Shown one piece after another: positions 1 through 5,005 of a DNA stretch of 6,131 bases. How positions within the stretch are numbered: the first letter of the stretch is position 1; each line of letters opens with the position of its first letter. The notes beneath the pieces were generated by a model that saw only the letters and a program-made list of their open reading frames with translations, made no database searches and was not told the DNA's origin. Origin of the DNA: an uncultured Bdellovibrio sp. Its GTDB lineage: Bacteria > Bdellovibrionota > Bdellovibrionia > Bdellovibrionales > Bdellovibrionaceae. Where the stretch lies: the NCBI GenBank assembly GCA_937871355.1, contig CALMPX010000440.1:1-6131 (forward strand), in the 5' to 3' direction. Made by a program: the position numbers and the translations under genes.

Positions 1-1
1 A

Positions 2-100
2 ATAGTGTCTAGATTCTATACGGTGTTTCTTCACACCGATACCCATTTTAATAAGTTAGGAACCCCTCGCCCCGAAGACTATTTGCAATTGGGTGGGTAG
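2..100 (+). CDS. Possible 3' end of an unidentified gene entering from the left (partial)
   Basis: One plus-strand frame stays open from the window edge to a TAG at 98-100, giving 32 residues that end in PRPEDYLQLGG. The residue mix (FYTVFLHTDTHFNKLGTP) looks like real protein rather than low-complexity noise. The other plus frames meet stops at once or within about 60 bases. If real, its tail overlaps the 3' end of the convergent lipoprotein gene by 22 bp, a common arrangement in compact genomes. I do not recognise the family. An open run of this length arises by chance fairly often, so this call rests on composition only and needs the sequence to the left. Confidence 0.33.
   Translation: MVSRFYTVFLHTDTHFNKLGTPRPEDYLQLGG
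21..38. repeat. Perfect 6-bp inverted repeat (hairpin), possible weak terminator
   Basis: CGGTGT (21-26) and ACACCG (33-38) form a perfect stem around a 6-base TTCTTC loop. It lies about 40 bases past the stop of the minus-strand lipoprotein gene, where a terminator would be expected. However, neither strand shows a T-run directly after the stem, so it is not a standard Rho-independent terminator. It may also lie inside the putative coding tail at 2-100. The inverted repeat is seen directly; a terminator role is inference. Confidence 0.3.
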
Positions 101-720
101 AATTGTGAGGGCACATCATCCCAGAACTTTTGGTTAATAGCCGAATTGCAAATTTCATCCATGAGTTGAACCAGTTGGCGAGTTTCGCAAGACTTGTGGA
201 GTTGAGCAAAAGGCTTAAAGTTTGTAGCTTGATAGTCATCATTCGACATTGCCCAGATGTTTTTAACCGTAAATAGTTTCTCTTCTGCATCTGGTACCAT
301 GAGCGAGTACGAAAAATATCCTGGGAATGAATCAGAAAGAGATTCACTAGGGGGGCCATTTTGGGGAAGTACAGCGAGAATTTTAGAAGCTACCCTATGT
401 AAGATAGATGCTTGTTTTAACAAGTTCGCTTGATTTATTTTAACAATCTTCATGTCGTTGCTATTTTTGGGATTTGAATTGTAGTGTATTTCATTTAAAG
501 TTGTGTTGATGGCGCAATATTTCCATTCGCTACGCCCAGCAGTCCAACGTTGTCTTTCAAGATAAAAAGATGTTTTTTGAGTTCTGTTTGTCTTGCTCAA
601 ACCTGTATCTGCTGGAGTAGTAAATTGAGCCGGTTGTCGAGTTTCTTGAATTGGTTTTGTGGTTGAGCATGAAGTTATTGCGAGGATCAAGAACCCAATT
701 AAATATTTAAATGCACGCAT
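79..720 (-). CDS. Putative outer-membrane lipoprotein of unknown function
   Basis: This encodes 213 residues. The N-terminus is a lipoprotein signal peptide: basic start (MRAFKY), hydrophobic stretch at 7-16, then lipobox ITSC with the lipidated cysteine at 18. Serine at +2, not aspartate, favours outer-membrane sorting by the Lol rules known from E. coli. Residues 19-50 are rich in Thr, Ser, Gln and Pro and look like a flexible tether. The mature part has four more cysteines (69, 178, 191, 212), an even number that could form two disulfides. The start is fixed by AAGGAG six bases upstream of the ATG. I recognise no domain family. The gene stands alone, separated by 163 bp from the GNAT-like gene on the same strand, so it probably has its own promoter. 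Lipoprotein status is well supported; function is unknown. Confidence 0.83.
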   Translation of the reverse strand: MRAFKYLIGFLILAITSCSTTKPIQETRQPAQFTTPADTGLSKTNRTQKTSFYLERQRWTAGRSEWKYCAINTTLNEIHYNSNPKNSNDMKIVKINQANLLKQASILHRVASKILAVLPQNGPPSESLSDSFPGYFSYSLMVPDAEEKLFTVKNIWAMSNDDYQATNFKPFAQLHKSCETRQLVQLMDEICNSAINQKFWDDVPSQFYPPNCK

Positions 721-726
721 CTAAAA

Positions 727-732
727 CTCCTT
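727..732 (-). promoter_or_regulatory. Strong Shine-Dalgarno of the lipoprotein gene
   Basis: On the minus strand this reads AAGGAG, six bases before the ATG at 718-720. It is the clearest ribosome binding site on this strand and supports the chosen lipoprotein start. Confidence 0.75.
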
Positions 733-767
733 AGTTTACTTTCATCATGTTACCACATTAACTTGAA

Positions 768-789
768 TGTTCTAGTCCAGAACAGGACT
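768..789. repeat. Two interlocked inverted repeats upstream of the lipoprotein gene; candidate operator or RNA structure
   Basis: On the plus strand, TGTTCT (768-773) pairs with AGAACA (779-784) across a 5-base spacer. That spacer, AGTCC (774-778), in turn pairs with GGACT (785-789). The order is arm A, arm B, A-complement, B-complement. As DNA, the first pair is a 17-bp dyad of the size bound by dimeric helix-turn-helix regulators, centred about 56 bp before the lipoprotein start. As RNA, the two stems could form an H-type pseudoknot or act as alternatives. I see no good -35/-10 pair nearby on the minus strand. The repeats are seen directly; the regulatory role is inference. Confidence 0.4.
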
Positions 790-792
790 TAA

Positions 793-921
793 GCCTGCTC
801 GAAAAAAATCAAACGTAAGAGCATAAGACAAGGAGAGTCGATTTATTGGTACGATCATGATGGCAATGCCTATTTAAATGTGACTAAAACCAAAGATAAT
901 CCAGGAAAATATTTTTCATGA
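793..921 (+). pseudogene. Orphan coding-like remnant, probable 3' end of a lost gene
   Basis: Between an in-frame TAA (790-792) and TGA (919-921) lies an open frame with no ATG; its only GTG is at 880. From about position 829 it reads like a genuine protein end: QGESIYWYDHDGN, then AYLNVTKTKDNPGKYFS and stop. Its last 38 bases run antiparallel through the 3' end of the GNAT-like gene. The Y-x-Y-D-x-D-G ... GK-F pattern loosely recalls the short strand-rich segment before the Toprim domain in phage and plasmid primases, but that is a by-eye impression on few residues. The likeliest reading is a gene whose 5' part was deleted; chance is the main alternative. Confidence 0.3.
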
Positions 922-2110
922 TTTTGATTTTGGTTTGATACGACGGCGCATCCGGTTTTTTTATTTCAAATAATCCATAGGGAATCTCGGCATGAAGAGT
1001 TCCCCTCGGTGGGCGATAGGAATATTGACTCGTTTTTTGATAGGCATACAGTACGAATTCATTCGTCACCGAATCGTGGAAGGCTTTGTAAACTAAAGAA
1101 TTCAAAACTTCGGCGTGATCAAAAAATAAAAAATGCAACATTCTAAAATTCAGCGTCTGTTCCTTATTGGTACTGGAAAAGGGACGAGTCAGGGTGCGAC
1201 TAAAGCCAAAAAATGATGTGAATTTAAGAAATTGCCTAAAGTTATTGGCCTGCTGATCATATTTTTGTGGAAAATAATCTTGTAGTAATCCCGAACTCAC
1301 GGGATGCGTGCAGCCCACAATATTTCCCTGAGGATCCTTGGCGATGAGAAAGTGTGAAAAAGAATACAGAATGGATTGCGAAATGTATTCGTAAAGATTG
1401 TTTTTAATTTCTTCTGGGACAAGTTCGTAATCTTGAAGTTTTAAATTGATATATTTAACTAAGGCTTCTTTATCTAGTTCAGTCGCGTTTTCAATTTTAA
1501 TGTTTTTGACCAAACTATGAATCAAAGGAAAAAAACCATGAACGGAAACTAAATTGTATTTCTGAATCAATTCATAAATAGGCAAACTGTCGTTGAGTTG
1601 ACGTGGGCGCAAAAAAGCGTTGATCGCTTTTGATTCTGTTAGATTGATCGAGGTAATGAAGTGGTCAATTTTCTCCTCTTGCTGAAGTTCTGTAATTTTC
1701 GGCAGGAAAAATTTAGACCAATTCATAATCGCTTTTCTTTTATTTGAAATTCTTAAATCACAAGCCAAAGCTATTTTAACTATGCGGTTGTACAAAGTGC
1801 GATTTTGTAAAAGAAAGCTGGCGGTACCGATGATTTCAGATGAAATATCTGGAGGGATCAAGTGAGTTACTTTTTCGTTAGACGTAAGATTCGGTCGTGA
1901 TTGCTTGGTGCTTTCGAATATAAAATTTTTAAAATTAAGATTAAGCCTGCGGTAAAAAGAAAAAAAATCAATCTGCCGACGAATTTTTATGCTGAGTTTT
2001 CCTTCGGTTTGAATGCTTGAGAAAAAGTCATTTAAAGCCGTCGAATCTAATGGCGTTGATTCGCGCAGAATAATTTCGTGACTTCCTCTGGTCGTCAAAC
2101 GATCGTTCAC
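884..2110 (-). CDS. GNAT-like N-acyltransferase protein, probably two tandem GNAT folds
   Basis: This encodes 408 residues with no signal peptide or membrane segment, so it is probably cytoplasmic. Residues 13-190 follow a GNAT layout: an N-terminal strand and helix (IILRESTPLDSTALNDFF), a central strand (IIGTASFLLQ, 93-102), and a strand followed by the acetyl-CoA loop region (ALACDLRISNKRKAIMNW, 114-131). The second half repeats the pattern: HFLIAKDPQGNIVGCT (253-268), then MLHFLFFDHAEVLNSLVYKAF (324-344) and a strand around 352-357. In the first CoA loop the usual R-x-x-G-x-G/A glycines are absent (RISNKRKAI), so this half may have lost acetyl-CoA binding. The start is GTG, overlapping the upstream adenosyltransferase stop as GTGA, with only a weak GGGA ahead of it; translation is probably coupled. 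Substrate unknown. The GNAT assignment is by pattern, without named-family certainty. Confidence 0.68.
   Translation of the reverse strand: MNDRLTTRGSHEIILRESTPLDSTALNDFFSSIQTEGKLSIKIRRQIDFFSFYRRLNLNFKNFIFESTKQSRPNLTSNEKVTHLIPPDISSEIIGTASFLLQNRTLYNRIVKIALACDLRISNKRKAIMNWSKFFLPKITELQQEEKIDHFITSINLTESKAINAFLRPRQLNDSLPIYELIQKYNLVSVHGFFPLIHSLVKNIKIENATELDKEALVKYINLKLQDYELVPEEIKNNLYEYISQSILYSFSHFLIAKDPQGNIVGCTHPVSSGLLQDYFPQKYDQQANNFRQFLKFTSFFGFSRTLTRPFSSTNKEQTLNFRMLHFLFFDHAEVLNSLVYKAFHDSVTNEFVLYAYQKTSQYSYRPPRGTLHAEIPYGLFEIKKPDAPSYQTKIKIMKNIFLDYLWF
2107..2110 (-). promoter_or_regulatory. GTGA stop-start overlap (translational coupling)
   Basis: On the minus strand the four bases GTGA hold both the GTG start of the GNAT-like gene and the TGA stop of the adenosyltransferase gene. 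This geometry, with a poor Shine-Dalgarno, is typical of re-initiating ribosomes and places both genes on one transcript. Confidence 0.7.
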
Positions 2111-2679
2111 TGAGATTTATCCCAAATAACTTCAGCCGTATTTGTTTTTAGTCCAATATAGCGGGCTAATGTGAAAAAGTAGTCGCTGAGTCGATTTAAA
2201 TAAATCAGAACATTCTGCAAATTTTCTTGGTTAGTTTGATAAACTTCGGAAACACGCCGTTCGGCGCGACGACAAAGTGTGCGGGCCACATGGGCGGACG
2301 CCACAGCCATGTGCCCTGATGGTAAAATGAAGTTTTTAAGTAAGGGAAGATCAGCGGTGAGCATGTCGATATTTTGTTCTAGGAACCGAATATGACTTTC
2401 ATCGATTTGAGGCAAAGATTGGAACAGGTTAAGATCTTTATCGGTATTTGTGGCCACCAGGCTTCCGATGCGAAATAAGTGATGCTGTAGTTTTTGAAGA
2501 ATAACATGTTGAGTTTGAAGGGCTTCAGTTTGAGATATTTCGCTGATGACAATTCCCAGATAGGAATTCAGTTCATCAACTGAGCCATAGGCTTCGACGC
2601 GCGGATTATGTTTTTCGACGCAGGACCCATCAACTAGTCGTGTCGTTCCATTATCTCCAACTTTAGTATATATTTTCAT
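2107..2679 (-). CDS. pduO: PduO-type ATP:corrinoid adenosyltransferase
   Basis: This encodes 190 residues, the usual length of the single-domain PduO/MMAB family. The enzyme transfers the adenosyl group of ATP to cob(I)alamin (or a precursor corrinoid) to make the coenzyme B12 form, in the cytoplasm. Family hallmarks in order: N-terminal ATP-binding YTKVGDNGTTRL (4-15), RVEAYGSVDELNSYLG (27-42), then the active-site helix FILPSGHMAVASAHVARTL (117-135), CRRAERRV (136-143) and YLNRLSDYFFTLAR (160-173). The frame is open upstream to an ATG at 2742, but the family begins at MKIYTK and a good promoter sits between, so I start at 2679. No Shine-Dalgarno is seen; the promoter geometry suggests a leaderless message. 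First gene of a two-gene minus-strand operon, divergent from the amidohydrolase. No B12-dependent enzyme is visible in the window. The symbol is by family; mmaB or cobO are also used. Confidence 0.93.
   Translation of the reverse strand: MKIYTKVGDNGTTRLVDGSCVEKHNPRVEAYGSVDELNSYLGIVISEISQTEALQTQHVILQKLQHHLFRIGSLVATNTDKDLNLFQSLPQIDESHIRFLEQNIDMLTADLPLLKNFILPSGHMAVASAHVARTLCRRAERRVSEVYQTNQENLQNVLIYLNRLSDYFFTLARYIGLKTNTAEVIWDKSQ
2669..2674 (+). promoter_or_regulatory. Candidate -10 box for the amidohydrolase gene
   Basis: TATATT (5 of 6 to TATAAT) on the plus strand would place transcription start near 2681, giving a leader of about 26 bases. The best-spaced -35 hexamer (TTCCAT, 2646-2651) is poor. 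The box lies inside the first codons of the divergent adenosyltransferase gene. Weak evidence, offered because a promoter must lie here if the gene is transcribed on its own. Confidence 0.25.
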
Positions 2680-2685
2680 AGATCT

Positions 2686-2715
2686 ATTAAACAAAGCGAG
2701 ATGTGTATGAGTCAA
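2686..2715 (-). promoter_or_regulatory. Sigma70-like promoter of the adenosyltransferase operon, apparently leaderless
   Basis: On the minus strand TTGACT (plus 2710-2715, 5 of 6 to TTGACA) is followed after 18 bp by TTTAAT (plus 2686-2691, 5 of 6 to TATAAT). The A of the ATG at 2679 is the seventh base after the -10, where transcription normally starts. The mRNA would then begin at or within a base or so of the start codon. The -35 lies inside the first codons of the divergent amidohydrolase gene. Confidence 0.5.
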
Positions 2716-3519
2716 ATTCCTTTTTTTGTAACGATGCCGCACTCAGGTGAGAAAATTCCGGATCGATGTGATTGGCTTAAAAATTTGCCGGAAACGGTTT
2801 TGATGTGCGATGTGGATCGTTATATCGATGTGCTCTATGAACCCACCTTGAGTCGTCTGAAAATAACCTCACATAAAACCGAGTGGCATCGCTATGCTGT
2901 GGATCTAAATCGTATTCCGAGCGATATAGACGAAACTTCGGTGATCGGTTCGAAAAATCCAGCGGGGTCGTTTAATCGTGGTTTTCATTGGGTCGTTACC
3001 ACATACAATGATCAGTTGATGCCCAAGCCCATCGATCCAAAACTTCATGAAGATTTAAAACAACTCATCTACGATCCCTTTCATTCAAAAGTTCAAGCTA
3101 TTTACAAAAGTTACAAAGATGAAGGGTTTAAAAATATCTTTCACTTAGATGCTCATTCTATGCCGTCGTTGGGTACCAAGATGCATAAGGATCCCGGTGA
3201 AAAAAGAGCTGATATTGTCATCAGCGACTCGCTAGGTAAAAGCTGTAACATAAAATTTCGAGATTTAGTCATCGCGGCCTACGTGGCGGCGGGATTCAAG
3301 GTCGGTTATAATTGGCCTTATGTAGGTGGAAGACTCACTGAGCAATACGGTCAACCGTCGCAAGGACAGCACACGATTCAGGTTGAGCTCAATCGAGAAT
3401 TATATATGGATGAGAAGACAAAAAAAATAAAAGACTCACACCAAGATGTGCAAATTAAAATTGCAAAAGCCTTGTCGTACATTCAGTCGGAGTTACCTTT
3501 ACTCATCAAGCAAATATAA
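2707..3519 (+). CDS. N-formylglutamate amidohydrolase family protein
   Basis: This encodes 270 residues, about the normal length for the family (HutG type). Characterised members hydrolyse N-formyl-L-glutamate to formate and glutamate, the last step of one histidine degradation route. They are zinc metallohydrolases related to the carboxypeptidase A fold. Visible motifs: MPHSGEKIP (10-18), CDVDRYIDVLYEP (34-46), RYAVDLNR (62-69), FHLDAHSMPS (145-154), RADIVISD (167-174), GGRLTEQYG (207-215) and HTIQVELNRELYMDE (222-236). The HLDAHS and QVELNRELYMDE blocks are the likely metal and catalytic regions. I chose the ATG at 2707 because GCGAG ends six bases before it; the ATG at 2701 touches that site and adds only two residues. 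No hutH, hutU or hutI is nearby, so it may act on other N-formyl or N-acyl compounds. Family call firm, substrate inferred. Confidence 0.9.
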   Translation: MSQIPFFVTMPHSGEKIPDRCDWLKNLPETVLMCDVDRYIDVLYEPTLSRLKITSHKTEWHRYAVDLNRIPSDIDETSVIGSKNPAGSFNRGFHWVVTTYNDQLMPKPIDPKLHEDLKQLIYDPFHSKVQAIYKSYKDEGFKNIFHLDAHSMPSLGTKMHKDPGEKRADIVISDSLGKSCNIKFRDLVIAAYVAAGFKVGYNWPYVGGRLTEQYGQPSQGQHTIQVELNRELYMDEKTKKIKDSHQDVQIKIAKALSYIQSELPLLIKQI

Positions 3520-3522
3520 ATG

Positions 3523-3551
3523 TTCCCAAGCTGTGGATATTGGTTTATAAA
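3523..3551 (+). promoter_or_regulatory. Candidate sigma70-like promoter of resB-ccsA
   Basis: In the 49-bp gap after the amidohydrolase, TTCCCA (3523-3528, 4 of 6) is followed after exactly 17 bp by TATAAA (3546-3551, 5 of 6). The start point would be near 3558, leaving a very short leader that cuts into the GGTGAAG ribosome site (3555-3561). The geometry is good but the leader length is awkward, and read-through from the upstream gene is an alternative. Confidence 0.33.
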
Positions 3552-3554
3552 TTT

Positions 3555-3561
3555 GGTGAAG
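3555..3561 (+). promoter_or_regulatory. Shine-Dalgarno of resB
   Basis: GGTGAAG lies seven bases before the ATG at 3569-3571. It is imperfect (T for A within AGGTGAAG-type sites) but well placed, and no better start exists upstream. Confidence 0.45.
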
Positions 3562-3568
3562 AATTCAT

Positions 3569-5005
3569 ATGCAATTTAAAAATAAAACTTTTCAAAAATT
3601 TTGGCGTTTTTCAACTTCATTTCAACTAGGGATTCCTATTATAGCGGCCCTGATGATTCTTATTATTTGGGGAACCATTGTTGAATCAAGGTACGATGCC
3701 AATACAGCTGGTAAGATGGTCTATCAAAGTTGGATGATGTATACGGTCATGGGTTTGCTGGTTTACAATTTAGCTATTGTTATGGTGGACCGTTTGCCAT
3801 GGAAATCAAATCACTATCCTTTTATCCTCGTACATATTGGAATCATAACCTTGATTTATGGTGGTTGGGTCACTCAAAAGTATGGATTAGACGGAAGCCT
3901 GAGCGTGCCGATTAAGAAATCGAGTGGTATGGTGACCGTACATCAAACTGATTTTACTATATACGCGACTTTTGACGGAGAAAAATACACCAAAATTTAC
4001 GACAAAGAGGTCGACTTTTTTAATCAAAAAATTTCGAATGAAAACCCCGTTAAATTCAATTTGGATTACGGTTCAGAGGTATCCAACAGTTCGAAGCAAG
4101 ACTTAAAAATCGTCAAGTATGTTCCCTATGCACGGGCCACGCAAAAAATTATTAAATCTGTTGATCCGTTGGCCGGAGCATCGATTAAATTTCAAATATC
4201 TAACGGTCGTATCCAAGAAATTGAAACTTTAACTCAGCAAAATAAAAACAAAACCACAGAGTCGACATTGGGCTTATTGACCATGTATTTGGGCTATAAT
4301 CACAAAGTTTTAGGTCGTAAAAACCCTCACACCAATGAAGTTTATTTTATTCCCCTGGATGAAGAAAATGTTGAGTATGCACTTTATAGCAAGAATGAGA
4401 CTAAGCCCTATAAAAAGGGTCAAATTAAAATTGGCGGAGTTGTGCCGACGGCATGGATGGGTTTAGAAATTCGTCTTATGGATTACCTGCAGTTCGCTAA
4501 GCAAGATTGGCAAGTGACTGAGCTTGAACGTCCTACAGCTTTAACCACCGAAGCGATTCAAGTGATTTTTAACGGTAAGCCAGAGTGGTTATTGCTGAAT
4601 GACACCGTCAAGGTTTTTACAGACCGAGTAGCTTATATCATGGCCTATCATAATCGTCAGATTCCGCTGGATTTTAAAATTTACTTAGATCAATTTGAAG
4701 TAACGCATTATCAAGGAACAAGTAAGGCCAAAGAATATGCCAGTCGAGTAACAGTCAAAAGTAATGACAGTACCTCTGATATTTTAACCATGCCGATTTC
4801 GATGAATGAACCTATGAAATATGCCGGTTATACGTTCTATCAAGCCAGCTTTGAAAAAGATGAAAAAACCGGCGAGCCGGTGGCTTCGGTATTTTCAGTT
4901 AATCGCGATCCAGGTCGCTCGATTAAATATTTCGGTTCGATTATTTTATCACTGGGTATCGTCTGGTTGTTTTACCAAAGACGAAAAAGGAGAACGGCTA
5001 TATGA
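3569..5005 (+). CDS. resB: ResB-like cytochrome c biogenesis protein (System II)
   Basis: This encodes 478 residues. ResB (CcsB) pairs with CcsA in the inner membrane to carry heme to the periplasm and attach it to CXXCH motifs of apocytochromes c. Three N-terminal membrane segments (about 19-37, 55-73, 84-101) carry family signatures: WGTIVESRYDANTAG (34-48), VYQSWMMY (51-58), YNLAIVMVDRLPW (66-78) and ILVHIGIITLIYGG (86-99). His89 in the third segment matches the position of the transmembrane heme-ligand histidine described in fused CcsBA proteins. A long periplasmic domain follows (about 103-450), including PLDFKIYLDQFEVTHYQG (366-383), NEPMKYAGYTFYQASF (413-428) and SVNRDPGR (443-450), then a final membrane helix (453-469) and basic tail RRKRR. 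Its TGA overlaps the ccsA start as ATGA. The sequence style resembles the ResB half of epsilonproteobacterial and Bacteroidetes CcsBA. Confidence 0.9.
   Translation: MQFKNKTFQKFWRFSTSFQLGIPIIAALMILIIWGTIVESRYDANTAGKMVYQSWMMYTVMGLLVYNLAIVMVDRLPWKSNHYPFILVHIGIITLIYGGWVTQKYGLDGSLSVPIKKSSGMVTVHQTDFTIYATFDGEKYTKIYDKEVDFFNQKISNENPVKFNLDYGSEVSNSSKQDLKIVKYVPYARATQKIIKSVDPLAGASIKFQISNGRIQEIETLTQQNKNKTTESTLGLLTMYLGYNHKVLGRKNPHTNEVYFIPLDEENVEYALYSKNETKPYKKGQIKIGGVVPTAWMGLEIRLMDYLQFAKQDWQVTELERPTALTTEAIQVIFNGKPEWLLLNDTVKVFTDRVAYIMAYHNRQIPLDFKIYLDQFEVTHYQGTSKAKEYASRVTVKSNDSTSDILTMPISMNEPMKYAGYTFYQASFEKDEKTGEPVASVFSVNRDPGRSIKYFGSIILSLGIVWLFYQRRKRRTAI
4987..4993 (+). promoter_or_regulatory. Shine-Dalgarno of ccsA inside the end of resB
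   Basis: AAGGAGA lies eight bases before the first ATG at 5002 and eleven before a second, adjacent ATG at 5005. The spacing favours 5002. With the ATGA overlap (5002-5005), it gives ccsA both its own strong site and coupling to resB translation. Confidence 0.75.

Noticed and set aside
48..359. Minus-strand open frame of 103 codons
   Set aside because: It lies inside the lipoprotein gene in another frame, has no signal or family motif, and the lipoprotein frame has a clear signal peptide and ribosome site.
801..808. T-run on the minus strand (A-run on plus) as a terminator for the GNAT-like gene
   Set aside because: No GC-rich stem precedes it on the minus strand, so it lacks the hairpin of a Rho-independent terminator.
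816..828. Direct repeat TAAGA-GCA-TAAGA
   Set aside because: Five-base units in AT-rich DNA are expected by chance and show no further copies.
854..861. Eight-base palindrome ATCATGAT
   Set aside because: Short, no spacing partner, and it lies in the putative coding remnant; probably chance.
2680..2742. Longer adenosyltransferase starting at the ATG at 2742
   Set aside because: The 21 extra residues are not family-like, would overlap the divergent gene, and would cover the best promoter hexamers.
3730..3915. Plus-strand open frame of 61 codons
   Set aside because: Out-of-frame shadow of the membrane region of resB, with no recognisable content.
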